This document shows positions 18,021 through 25,009 of a stretch of 25,009 bases of DNA, piece by piece (positions within the stretch are counted from its first letter, which is position 1; every line of letters begins with the position of its first letter). The notes beneath the pieces were generated by a model. It saw only the letters and a list, made by a program, of their open reading frames with translations, ran no database searches and was not told the origin of the DNA. The translations under genes were made by a program, and so were the position numbers. Origin of the DNA: AA29 sp041481445 (lineage in GTDB: Bacteria; Acidobacteriota; Vicinamibacteria; Fen-336); contig JBGPBV010000105.1 in assembly GCA_041481445.1 (NCBI GenBank), positions 1-25,009 of the forward strand, in the 5' to 3' direction.

Positions 18021-19961
18021 ATGCTTCCGCGACGCCGGTGGCCGGTCGGGGCGGACGTCCTCCCTTCCGGCGAAGTCCATTTCCGCGTCTGGGCCCCTCG
18101 GCGGCGAACGGTGGAGGTCGCGCTCGAGGACGGGAGCGGGCGGCCGGTCCCGCTCTCGGCGGAGGCGGGCGGCTACTTCTCGGGGCCGGTGAAGACGGCA
18201 CGCGTGGGCTCGCTGTACAAGTACCGCCTCGACGGCGGCGAGAGCTTCCCCGACCCCGTCTCGCGCTTCCAGCCCGAGGGGCCCCACGGGCCGTCGCAGG
18301 TGGTCGATCCGGCCGCCTACCGCTGGCACGACGGCGAGTGGAAGGGCGTCTCGCTGCCGGGCCAGGTCCTCTACGAGCTGCACGTGGGGACGTTCACGCG
18401 CGAGGGCACCTGGGAGGCCGCCCGCCGCGAGCTGGCGGCCCTGCGCGACCTCGGGGTGACCGTGCTCGAGGTCATGCCCATCGCGGACTTCGCCGGCCGT
18501 TTCGGCTGGGGCTACGACGGCGTGGACCTCTACGCCCCCACGCGGCTCTACGGGACCCCGGACGGCTTTCGCGCGTTCGTGGACGACGCGCACGGGCACG
18601 GCCTGGGCGTGATCCTCGACGTCGTCTACAACCACCTCGGCCCCTCCGGCAACTACCTGCCGCAGTACTCCGAGACCTACTTCAGCGGCCGGTACGAGAC
18701 GGAATGGGGCGAGCCGTTCGACTACGACAGCGAGGACAGCGCGCCCGTGCGCGAGTTCGTGGCGACCAACGCCGCCTACTGGATCTCGGAGTTCCACCTC
18801 GACGGCCTGCGCCTCGACGCCACCCAGAGCATCCACGACCGCTCGCCCGAGCACATCCTGGCCACGGTGGCGCGCGAGTCCCGCCGGGCGGCGGGCGGGC
18901 GGTCCGTGATCCTGGTGGCGGAGAACGAGCCCCAGGACACGCGGCTCGTCCGGCCGGTGGAGGAGGGCGGCCAGGGCCTGGACGCGCTCTGGAACGACGA
19001 CTTCCACCACAGCGCGACCGTCGCCCTGACCGGGCGGGCGGAGGCGTACTACAGCGATTACCAGGGCGCGCCGCAGGAGCTCGTGTCCGCGGTCAAGTAC
19101 GGCTACCTCTACCAGGGACAGGGGTACAGGTGGCAGGGCCGGCGGCGGGGAAAGCCGACCTTCGGCCTGCCGCGGCCGGCCTTCGTGACCTTCATCCAGA
19201 ACCACGACCAGGTGGCGAACTCCGCCCGCGGCCAGCGGGCGCACGCGCTCGCGAGCCCGGGACGCTGGCGCGCGCTCACCGCGCTCACCCTCCTGGGGCC
19301 GGGCACGCCGATGCTCTTCCAGGGCCAGGAGCACGCCTCCTCGAAGCCGTTCCTGTACTTCGCCGACCACGAGGGGGACCTGGGCGGGGCCGTGCGCGAA
19401 GGAAGGCACGACTTCCTCACCCAGTTCCGCAGCCTCGCCCTGCCGGACTGGCGAGACGCGCTCGCCGATCCCGCGAAGACCCAGACCTTCGAGCGCTGCC
19501 GGCTCGACCACTCGGAGCGGGAGCGCCACCCCGAGGCCTGGGCCCTCCACCGCGACCTGCTGCGCCTCCGGCGGGAGGACCCCGTCCTGAGCCGTCAGGG
19601 CGAGGACGGCCTGGACGGGGCCGTGCTCGGCCGCCATGCGTTCGCGATCCGCTTCTTCGGCACGGAGGGCGACGACCGGCTGCTCGTCGTCAACCTCGGG
19701 GCCGACGCCCACGTCACGCCCGCGCCGGAGCCCCTGCTGGCGCCGCCTCCGGACCGCTTGTGGACGGTGCGGTGGTCCAGCGAGTCGCCGTGCTACGGCG
19801 GGTCCGGGACCTTCCCGCCCGACTCGACGGACGGATGGCGCCTGCCCGGAGAGGCCGCCGTGCTCCTGGCCCCGGCGAAAGGCGGCGCCGAGCCCGAGGG
19901 CGAGCCCTGGCCCGAGCGCGGCACGGCGCAGGGGCGGCGCTCCACGGACAAGCGCGGGTGA
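18021..19961 (+). CDS. treZ: Malto-oligosyltrehalose trehalohydrolase TreZ (GH13)
   Basis: Releases trehalose from the end of maltooligosyl-trehalose, the second step of the TreY-TreZ pathway; cytoplasmic. The 646 residues comprise an N-terminal beta-sandwich (about 1-105, FRVWAPRRRTVEVAL), a GH13 barrel and a C-terminal beta domain. Barrel motifs: DVVYNHLGPSGNYL (200-213), nucleophile D266 in DGLRLDATQ, acid/base E301 in VAENEPQ, and D396 in QNHDQVANSARG. All three catalytic acids are present. The last 30 or so residues are a Gly/Arg-rich tail. The ATG has an AGGAGGAG ribosome site (about 18009-18016). The stop overlaps the next gene in GTGA. TreY, the enzyme that makes the substrate, is not in the window; a related branching activity cannot be excluded but the motifs favour TreZ. 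Confidence 0.92.
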   Translation: MLPRRRWPVGADVLPSGEVHFRVWAPRRRTVEVALEDGSGRPVPLSAEAGGYFSGPVKTARVGSLYKYRLDGGESFPDPVSRFQPEGPHGPSQVVDPAAYRWHDGEWKGVSLPGQVLYELHVGTFTREGTWEAARRELAALRDLGVTVLEVMPIADFAGRFGWGYDGVDLYAPTRLYGTPDGFRAFVDDAHGHGLGVILDVVYNHLGPSGNYLPQYSETYFSGRYETEWGEPFDYDSEDSAPVREFVATNAAYWISEFHLDGLRLDATQSIHDRSPEHILATVARESRRAAGGRSVILVAENEPQDTRLVRPVEEGGQGLDALWNDDFHHSATVALTGRAEAYYSDYQGAPQELVSAVKYGYLYQGQGYRWQGRRRGKPTFGLPRPAFVTFIQNHDQVANSARGQRAHALASPGRWRALTALTLLGPGTPMLFQGQEHASSKPFLYFADHEGDLGGAVREGRHDFLTQFRSLALPDWRDALADPAKTQTFERCRLDHSERERHPEAWALHRDLLRLRREDPVLSRQGEDGLDGAVLGRHAFAIRFFGTEGDDRLLVVNLGADAHVTPAPEPLLAPPPDRLWTVRWSSESPCYGGSGTFPPDSTDGWRLPGEAAVLLAPAKGGAEPEGEPWPERGTAQGRRSTDKRG

Positions 19962-22006
19962 AGGAAGTCGTCCGCCGTTTCGCGTGGCCGGGCGAGGGGC
20001 GGGCGGCCTGGGCCGACCTCCTGACCCGGGAATGGCTGGTGACGAACGGGCTCGGCGGCTATGCGTCGGGGACGGTGTGTGGCGTGCCCACGCGCCGCTT
20101 CCACGGCCTGTTGATCGCGGCCCTGCCCGCCCCCCTCGGCCGCATGATGATGCTGAACCACGTCGAGGAGGAGGTCTGCCTTCCCGACGGGTCCTGTCAC
20201 CGGCTGGGCGGCGAGGAGCGCGAGGAGACCTCCACCCCCCTGCCGGGCACGGAGTTCCTCGAGGAGTTCCGGCTGGACGCGGGGATCCCGGTATGGGTCT
20301 ACGCCGTCGGTCCCTGCACCATCGAGAAGCGCCTGGTGCTGCCCTACCTGCAGAACACCGTGCACGTGCACTACCGCCTGGCCCCGGGGCCGTCGGCGGT
20401 CCGGCTGCGCCTGCGGCCGGAGGTGCATTTCCGTCCCCACGAGGCGCCCCTCGACCAGCCGATCAAGGACCCCTACCTGCTCACGGTGAAGGAACGCCGG
20501 TTCGAGATCTCGGCCGGCACGCACTTGCCGTCGCTGCGCCTATGCGTCCAGGGCGTGCCCTCCACGTTCACGTCCGATCCGGTGGCCACTCCCGAGCTGC
20601 TCTTCCGCGTCGAGGAGAGCCGCGGCTACGACGCACGAGGCACCCTCTGGAGCCCCGGGGCATTCGAGATGGACCTGGCCCCGGGACAGGAGGCGACGCT
20701 GGCCGCCTCGACCGAGCGCTGGGAATCCGTGCTCGCGCTCGAGCCGGAGGAGGTCCTTCGGTTCGAGCGGGCACGCCGGCAGTTCCTGCTCGGCTCCGGA
20801 GGCGTGCCCGCGGCCGACGCGGTGGCGGCCGAACTCGTGATCGCGGCCGACCAGTTCGTCATCACCCCCGCCGGCCGCATCCGGGACGGGGCGCGCGCAC
20901 GGGCGGTGGGCGACGACGTGCGCACCGTGATCGCGGGATACCACTGGTTCACGGACTGGGGCCGCGACACCATGATCTCGCTCGAGGGCCTCACCCTCGT
21001 CACCGGCCGCCACAAGGAGGCGGGCTGGATCCTGCGCACGTTCGCCCACTATGTGCGCGACGGCCTCATCCCGAACATGTTCCCGGAGGGCGAGAACCAG
21101 GGCCTCTACCACACCGCGGACGCCACCCTGTGGCTCTTCCACGCCATCGCCCGCTACCTCCTGATCACGGGCGATCGCGGCACGCTGCGCGCGGTCCTTC
21201 CGGTCCTTCTCGACATCGTCCAGCGCCACGTCGAGGGGACGCGCTTCGGGATCGGGGTGGACCCGGCCGATGGCCTCCTGCGCCAGGGCGAGGCGGGTTA
21301 CCAGCTCACCTGGATGGACGCCAAGGTGGACGGCTGGGTGGTGACCCCGCGGCGGGGCAAGGCCGTCGAGATCAACGCGCTCTGGTACAACGCCCTCCGG
21401 CTCCTGGCGGGCTGGCTCGGAGAGGAGGGCGGGGGGGACGACGCCGCGCGCATCGGAGGCCTGGCCGAGCGCGCCCAGGAGAGCTTCAACGAGCGCTTCT
21501 GGTACGCCGAGGGCGGGCACCTCTACGACGTCGTGGACGCGGAGGGAGGCGGCAACGACGCCGCCTGCCGGCCCAACCAGGTGCTGGCGATCGCGCTCGA
21601 TCATCCCGTGCTCGCCCCCGAGCGCTGGGCCAGCGTGATGGAGGTGGTGCAACGGCGCCTGCTCACGCCGGTGGGCCTGCGCTCGCTGGCCCCCGGCCAC
21701 CCGGACTACAAGGCGAAGTACGACGGAGACTTGCGGGCCCGCGATGCCGCCTACCACCAGGGGACCGTCTGGGCCTGGCTGATCGGTCCCTTCGTGGACG
21801 CCTGGCTCAAGCTCCATCCGGGCGATCTCTCTCGCGCGCGGTCCTTCCTGGAGGGTTTCGTGCCTCACCTGGGAGAGGCCTGCCTCGGCTCGATCAGCGA
21901 GGTCTTCGATGCCGAGGAGCCGTACACGCCGCGAGGCTGCGTGGCCCAGGCCTGGAGCGTGGCCGAAGTGCTCCGGTGCTGGGTCAAGACCCGGCCATCC
22001 CGTTAA
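19958..22006 (+). CDS. Glycogen debranching enzyme, amylo-alpha-1,6-glucosidase (GH133)
   Basis: A 682-residue enzyme predicted to remove alpha-1,6 branch glucose from glycogen or limit dextrins; no signal peptide, so cytoplasmic. The N-terminal domain (about 1-290) begins with REWLVTNGLGGYASGTVCG and PTRRFHGLLIA, the mark of the archaeal/bacterial GDE type. The C-terminal (alpha/alpha)6 domain (about 300-682) has GYHWFTDWGRDTMISLEGL (327-345), GLIPNMFPEGENQGLYHTADA, YQLTWMDAK (D454) and GKAVEINALWYNALR (E471). I do not assign the catalytic pair with certainty. The start is GTG 19958-19960 overlapping the treZ stop; the open frame runs far upstream but only as a shadow of treZ. The pairing with treZ suggests debranching that feeds maltodextrin chains to trehalose synthesis. 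Confidence 0.9.
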   Translation: MKEVVRRFAWPGEGRAAWADLLTREWLVTNGLGGYASGTVCGVPTRRFHGLLIAALPAPLGRMMMLNHVEEEVCLPDGSCHRLGGEEREETSTPLPGTEFLEEFRLDAGIPVWVYAVGPCTIEKRLVLPYLQNTVHVHYRLAPGPSAVRLRLRPEVHFRPHEAPLDQPIKDPYLLTVKERRFEISAGTHLPSLRLCVQGVPSTFTSDPVATPELLFRVEESRGYDARGTLWSPGAFEMDLAPGQEATLAASTERWESVLALEPEEVLRFERARRQFLLGSGGVPAADAVAAELVIAADQFVITPAGRIRDGARARAVGDDVRTVIAGYHWFTDWGRDTMISLEGLTLVTGRHKEAGWILRTFAHYVRDGLIPNMFPEGENQGLYHTADATLWLFHAIARYLLITGDRGTLRAVLPVLLDIVQRHVEGTRFGIGVDPADGLLRQGEAGYQLTWMDAKVDGWVVTPRRGKAVEINALWYNALRLLAGWLGEEGGGDDAARIGGLAERAQESFNERFWYAEGGHLYDVVDAEGGGNDAACRPNQVLAIALDHPVLAPERWASVMEVVQRRLLTPVGLRSLAPGHPDYKAKYDGDLRARDAAYHQGTVWAWLIGPFVDAWLKLHPGDLSRARSFLEGFVPHLGEACLGSISEVFDAEEPYTPRGCVAQAWSVAEVLRCWVKTRPSR

Positions 22007-22023
22007 GCGATTCGGCAGGCTTG

Positions 22024-22032
22024 TGATACACT
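22024..22032 (+). promoter_or_regulatory. Extended -10 promoter candidate for the NYN gene
   Basis: TG-A-TACACT matches the extended -10 pattern TGnTATAAT; no good -35 is seen (TAAGCG at the 17-bp position). It lies 17 bases after the stop of the debranching enzyme and would give a leader of about 100 bases before the GTG start at 22140. A closely similar string occurs at 24945 near the right edge. Confidence 0.4.
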
Positions 22033-22048
22033 GATGTTCCCCCGTGGC

Positions 22049-22093
22049 CCCGGGTTCTCCCGGGCGCCCCTGCCCGGGACCCCTTCCGGGTCC
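22049..22093 (+). promoter_or_regulatory. Hairpin-rich 5' leader of the NYN-LOTUS gene
   Basis: Three copies of CCCGGG (22049-22054, 22059-22064, 22073-22078). The first two can form a 6-bp stem with a TTCT loop. GGACCC (22077-22082) can pair with GGGTCC (22088-22093) across a CTTCC loop. The CCCGGG copies can also pair with each other in other combinations, giving alternative folds. No known riboswitch is recognised; a translational or autoregulatory role is a guess. Confidence 0.45.
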
Positions 22094-22139
22094 GGGTTGG
22101 GGGTGTCTTCCAGAAGGCCCCCCGCAGGAGGAAGGTTTC

Positions 22140-23426
22140 GTGACATCCAATCATCAAGACGAGCAACGACTCGCACTGTTCATCGACTTCGAGAACATCG
22201 CCATCGGCGTCCGCGACGCCCACTATCGCAAGTTCGACATCAACCTGGTGCTGGAGCGGCTCCTGGAGAAGGGCAAGGTGCTGGTCAAGAAGGCCTACGC
22301 CGACTGGAGCCGGTACTCCGACTACAAGCGGGCCTTCCACGAGGCGGCCATCGAGCTCATCGAGGTGCCCCAGAAGTCGGTCGGGGGGAAGAACTCGGCG
22401 GACATCCGGCTGGTCGTGGACGCCATGGACATGTCGTTCCAGAAGGAGCACATCGACTGCTTCGTGGTGTGCTCGGGCGACTCCGACTTCTCGCCGCTCG
22501 TCTCCAAGCTCAAGGAGAACAACAAGTACGTCATCGGCCTGGGGGTCAAGAACTCGACCTCCGACCTCCTGATCGAGAACTGCGACGAGTTCATCTTCTA
22601 CGAGGACCTGGTGCGCGGCCAGCAGCGCCAGATCCCGGTCATGAGCAGCCTCCCGGAGAAGATCCAGGAGGCGTTCTCGCTGCTGGTGGACGCGGTGCTC
22701 GCCCTCCAGCGCGAGAACAAGGAAGTGCTCTGGGGCTCCATGGTCAAGGAGACCATGAAGCGCAAGAAGCCCTCCTTCAACGAGACCTACTACGGGTTCC
22801 GCACGTTCAGCCACCTCCTGGAAGAAGCGCAGCGCAAGGGCATCGTCACCCTCCGGCGCGACCAGAAGTCGGGCAGCTACATCATCGAGGACCTGGGCAC
22901 GGGGGCGGGCGCGGGCACCAGCACGGTGGCCGCCCGCGCGGAAGCCGTCGCCGCGGCGGCAGCCGCGGCGCCTGCGGCGGCAGAGGCTTCCGTGCCCCTG
23001 GCCGCCACCGGGACCGACTCCGCGGAGCCCGCCGCCAACGGCGCGCGCTCGCCGCGGCGCCGCCGCAGCCGCGGGCGCAGGCCGCGCGGATCGGGGGTCA
23101 CCACCCCGGGCGGCTATCCGGCGGCAGGAGTCGCCGCGGGAGCGGACGACGGGACGGAGGCGGACGACCACGACGACCAGGAGGAGATGGAAGACGGGGG
23201 GGCCTCCAGCGAGGCCTCGTCGGACGCGCCGGCCGGAGCCGGACCCCGCTCCGAGGCGGACGAGGACGCGGCCCCCGCCTCACCGGCGGAGGCCACGGCC
23301 CCGCCCCCCGAGCGCGCGCCTTCCCCTGCCGAGCGCCCCTTCTCCCTGTTCTCGTGGATCCGCCGCGAACCGACGCCGCCCGCCCCTCCCGATCCCCACC
23401 ACTCGAAGGAGGACCGGGAGCGCTGA
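22140..23426 (+). CDS. NYN-domain (LabA-like) ribonuclease with OST-HTH/LOTUS domain
   Basis: A 428-residue cytoplasmic protein probably acting on RNA. Residues about 9-160 are a NYN/PIN-like nuclease domain: LALFIDFENIAIG (D16, N19), KNSADIRLVVDAMD (D88, D94) and VVCSGDSDFSPLV (D114, D116), which together give the acidic metal site. Residues about 170-252 are an OST-HTH/LOTUS domain (PEKIQEAFSLLVDAVLALQ, then SGSYII), a fold known to bind RNA, including G-rich or structured RNA. Residues 253-428 are disordered: an Ala-rich run, a basic patch RRRRSRGRRPRG (306-317) and an acidic/Pro-rich tail. The GTG at 22140-22142 is favoured because AGGAGGAAGG lies just upstream; an ATG at 22044 would add a Pro/Gly-rich stretch that overlaps the leader hairpins. 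RNA target unknown. Confidence 0.88.
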   Translation: MTSNHQDEQRLALFIDFENIAIGVRDAHYRKFDINLVLERLLEKGKVLVKKAYADWSRYSDYKRAFHEAAIELIEVPQKSVGGKNSADIRLVVDAMDMSFQKEHIDCFVVCSGDSDFSPLVSKLKENNKYVIGLGVKNSTSDLLIENCDEFIFYEDLVRGQQRQIPVMSSLPEKIQEAFSLLVDAVLALQRENKEVLWGSMVKETMKRKKPSFNETYYGFRTFSHLLEEAQRKGIVTLRRDQKSGSYIIEDLGTGAGAGTSTVAARAEAVAAAAAAAPAAAEASVPLAATGTDSAEPAANGARSPRRRRSRGRRPRGSGVTTPGGYPAAGVAAGADDGTEADDHDDQEEMEDGGASSEASSDAPAGAGPRSEADEDAAPASPAEATAPPPERAPSPAERPFSLFSWIRREPTPPAPPDPHHSKEDRER

Positions 23427-23448
23427 GCGGCCGCGCGGCGGCTTCGAC

Positions 23449-23934
23449 TCAGGCCGACTTGCGCCGTCGCGCGCGGGGACGGCCGGGCCGGCGCCCCCGC
23501 TTGGCCTTTCCGGTGGCCACGTGGGCGCGCGCGCGCCGCACGCCCATCTTCCGCGCCTCGAGCACCCGGGTCATGCTGCGCCCGCGGGGCACCGTCCGTC
23601 CCGTCTCCCATCCAAAGATGGAGCCGGGGCTCACGCCGAGGAGCCGCGAGAACTGCTCGCGCGTCATGCGCAGGCGCCCGCGAAGGGAGCGGATGTCCTC
23701 TCCCGACAGCCGGGCGCCGCGGCCGCGCCGTCCTCCCGACGGCACCCGCGCTTCCAGCCGGCCGAAGCTGCGCTCCACCGCACGCAGGTTCTTGCGGTGC
23801 GCGCGCGCGCTGAGGCGGAGCTTCTTGATCTGACGTTGCAGAGCGCGGACCTGGCGCAGACCCTTCTGCACCTCCTTGGCCGCGAGCCGTCGGACCTCCG
23901 CCTTGAGGGCGGCGGCCAGGGTGTTCACTTTCAC
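23449..23934 (-). CDS. XRE-type HTH protein with coiled coil and basic tail
   Basis: A 161-residue, strongly basic, putative DNA-binding protein. Residues about 8-60 are a charged coiled coil (EVQKGLRQVRALQRQIKKLR). Residues about 76-127 form a helix-turn-helix of the XRE type (LSGEDIRSLRGRLRMTREQF, then LLGVSPGSIFGWETGRTVPR). The end (KAKRGRRPGRPRARRRKSA) contains an AT-hook-like GRP core and resembles histone-H1-like tails. The start is GTG 23932-23934 with GGAGA a few bases upstream. It converges on the NYN gene, only 22 bases away. It could be a small regulator or a nucleoid-associated protein; target unknown. Confidence 0.72.
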   Translation of the reverse strand: MKVNTLAAALKAEVRRLAAKEVQKGLRQVRALQRQIKKLRLSARAHRKNLRAVERSFGRLEARVPSGGRRGRGARLSGEDIRSLRGRLRMTREQFSRLLGVSPGSIFGWETGRTVPRGRSMTRVLEARKMGVRRARAHVATGKAKRGRRPGRPRARRRKSA

Positions 23935-24146
23935 ATGGTCTCCATTGATGGCGCCGGATCTGCCTTCCGTCCGGCGGAATTGACAATCCTGTGAAGGCTA
24001 TCTCGCGCGTGCCCCGATTTCAACACCGGCGCCGTCCGCGCGTCATCCGGAGGCGTTTTCCGTTCACGGGCCACCGTCGCCGGCGGGGCCCGCCGGGCGG
24101 CGGTTCCGGGTAGGCTGGGAAGAAGAGGACGGAGGCCAAGAGGAGG
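23935..24146. other. Longest intergenic gap; divergent promoter region
   Basis: A 212-bp gap between the minus-strand XRE-type gene and the plus-strand dioxygenase gene. It holds a -35-like TTGACA (23980-23985) without a matching -10, and a weak relative of the suf dyad (TTGAC-N6-GTGAAG, 23980-23996). No small gene or structured RNA is recognised. Confidence 0.5.
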
Positions 24147-24941
24147 ATGAAGGAGCTCCGCGCCGGGCCGACCATGCCCGCCTTCTTCTTCGGGCACGGC
24201 AACCCGATGAACGCGATCGAGGGCAACGCCTACACGGAGGCGTGGGCGGCCATCGGCCGCGACCTCCCTCGCCCGCGAGCGGTGCTCGTGGTGTCCGCGC
24301 ACTGGTACCGGCCGGGGACGTGGGTGACGGCCATGCGCGCCCCGCGCACCATCCACGACTTCGGCGGCTTCCCGCGCGCGCTCTACGAGGTCGTCTATCC
24401 CGCTCCCGGCGATCCGTCGCTGGCGCGCGAGGTCCAGGAGATGCTGGCCCCGGTGCCGGTCGGGCTCGACCAGGACTGGGGCCTCGATCACGGCACCTGG
24501 TCCGTTCTCGTCCATCTCTTCCCCGACGCTTCCGTCCCCGTGGTCCAGCTCGCCATCGACGAGACCCGCCGCCCCCGCTTCCACTACGACGTCGGCCGCC
24601 GCCTCTCCGCGCTGCGCGACGAGGGCGTCCTCGTGATCGGCAGCGGCAACCTCGTGCACAACCTCCACGCCTACGCCTGGGGACGACACCCCGTCGAGCC
24701 CTTCGACTGGGCGGTGCGCTTCGAGCGGCGCGCCCGCGAGCTCCTGGTGGCCGCCGAACACGACCCCCTCGTCGGCTACGAGTCGCTCGGCCGCGACGCC
24801 CTGCTCTCGGTGCCCACCCCCGAGCACTACCTGCCGCTGCTCTACGTGCTCGGTCTCCGCCGCGAGGGCGAGGCCGCCTCTTTCCCGGTGGAGGGGATCG
24901 ACGGCGGCTCGGTATCGATGCTCACCGTGCGGCTGGGCTGA
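24147..24941 (+). CDS. Extradiol ring-cleavage dioxygenase, DODA/YgiD (LigB) family
   Basis: A 264-residue cytoplasmic enzyme related to 4,5-DOPA extradiol dioxygenase and bacterial YgiD. Conserved metal and catalytic His are visible: H17 in PAFFFGHGNPMN, H52 in VVSAHWYRPG, H115 in WGLDHGTWSVL and H171 in GNLVHNL, matching the YgiD metal ligands (H22, H57, H177) in order and spacing. The family opens catechol rings, but the natural bacterial substrate is generally unknown. The start at 24147 is followed by a second ATG at 24174 that aligns better with YgiD; AAGAGGAGG abuts the first ATG and GGAGG lies 11 bases upstream of it, so the start is uncertain. It is a single gene with no pathway neighbours. 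Confidence 0.9.
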   Translation: MKELRAGPTMPAFFFGHGNPMNAIEGNAYTEAWAAIGRDLPRPRAVLVVSAHWYRPGTWVTAMRAPRTIHDFGGFPRALYEVVYPAPGDPSLAREVQEMLAPVPVGLDQDWGLDHGTWSVLVHLFPDASVPVVQLAIDETRRPRFHYDVGRRLSALRDEGVLVIGSGNLVHNLHAYAWGRHPVEPFDWAVRFERRARELLVAAEHDPLVGYESLGRDALLSVPTPEHYLPLLYVLGLRREGEAASFPVEGIDGGSVSMLTVRLG

Positions 24942-24944
24942 GCG

Positions 24945-24950
24945 TACAAT
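24945..24950 (+). promoter_or_regulatory. -10-like box TACAAT at right edge
   Basis: TACAAT follows the dioxygenase stop by 3 bases and is followed by GGTGTTTCC. The same arrangement (TACACT then GATGTTCC) precedes the NYN gene. It is likely the promoter of a gene or RNA that begins past the window edge. Confidence 0.35.
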
Positions 24951-24955
24951 GGTGT

Positions 24956-24976
24956 TTCCGCCCCCCAGAGGCGGAA
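24956..24976 (+). terminator. Hairpin near right edge (terminator or leader)
   Basis: TTCCGCC (24956-24962) pairs perfectly with GGCGGAA (24970-24976) across a 7-base loop CCCCAGA. It lies 14 bases past the dioxygenase stop but just after the TACAAT box and lacks a following T-tract, so it may be the 5' end of the next transcript rather than a terminator. Confidence 0.4.
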
Positions 24977-25009
24977 GGCACTACCGACCGTTGAAGCCGA
25001 TACCCCAGA

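Noticed and set aside
17838..19712. Antisense 624-codon frame opposite treZ
   Set aside because: No domain or start signal; shadow of treZ.
17981..19957. Upstream extension of the debranching-enzyme frame across treZ, giving a 1341-codon frame
   Set aside because: The first 659 codons are the out-of-frame shadow of treZ, which has all GH13 catalytic motifs. The true start is the GTG overlapping the treZ stop.
24941..25009. Start of a known small RNA (tmRNA, RNase P RNA, SRP RNA or 6S) at the right edge
   Set aside because: The promoter-like box and hairpin are suggestive, but none of the conserved 5' sequences of these RNAs is present in the 50 or so bases available.

Overview
This is a 25 kb stretch of very GC-rich DNA with dense, protein-coding, Gram-negative gene content. 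Signal peptides, a lipobox lipoprotein, outer-membrane beta-barrels and a DUF5916 protein point to a double-membrane bacterium. A SUF-only iron-sulfur operon, GTG/TTG starts and a TreZ/GH133 pair would fit a soil or sediment lineage such as Acidobacteriota or a related candidate phylum. The phylum is an inference and cannot be fixed from this window. I see no tRNA, rRNA, CRISPR array, transposase, integrase or phage gene.

Layout. (1) 1-4.4 kb: the tail of a probable SGNH hydrolase on the plus strand converges on a superoxide dismutase. The minus strand also carries a CPA2-type cation/proton antiporter and a large DUF5916 outer-membrane protein. (2) 4.4-7.0 kb: an 849-residue protein built from two TPR plus cyclic-nucleotide-binding units joined by a long disordered linker. 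(3) 7.1-10.2 kb: three envelope proteins: a membrane-anchored Ig-like surface protein, a small lipoprotein divergent from it, and a beta-barrel-like outer-membrane protein. (4) 10.2-17.9 kb: the SUF locus. sufB stands alone, then a GT87-like polytopic glycosyltransferase lies on the opposite strand, then sufC-sufD-sufS-sufU-sufT-rrf2 follow as one compact operon. All junctions from sufC to sufT are 4-base stop/start overlaps. (5) 18.0-22.0 kb: treZ and a GH133 glycogen-debranching enzyme, overlapping by 4 bases. (6) 22.0-25.0 kb: a NYN-nuclease plus OST-HTH/LOTUS protein with a hairpin-rich leader, a convergent XRE-type DNA-binding protein with a basic tail, a DODA/YgiD-like extradiol dioxygenase, and a promoter-like box plus hairpin at the right edge.

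How the parts work together. SufB, SufC and SufD would form the SufBCD scaffold. SufS and SufU supply sulfur, SufT assists maturation, and the Rrf2 regulator with three conserved-pattern cysteines probably senses Fe-S status. A matching 25-bp dyad overlaps the predicted promoters of both sufB and sufC (18 of 25 positions identical). This would explain how the two halves could stay co-regulated although a foreign-strand gene separates them. TreZ and the debranching enzyme suggest conversion of glycogen-type glucans towards trehalose, but the partner TreY is not in the window.

I found no clear new defence or mobile system. The most distinctive items are the split SUF operon with duplicated operator, the duplicated TPR-cNMP protein with no output domain, and the NYN-LOTUS gene with a structured leader. 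No gene-free stretch exceeds 300 bases; the longest gap is 212 bases (23935-24146).
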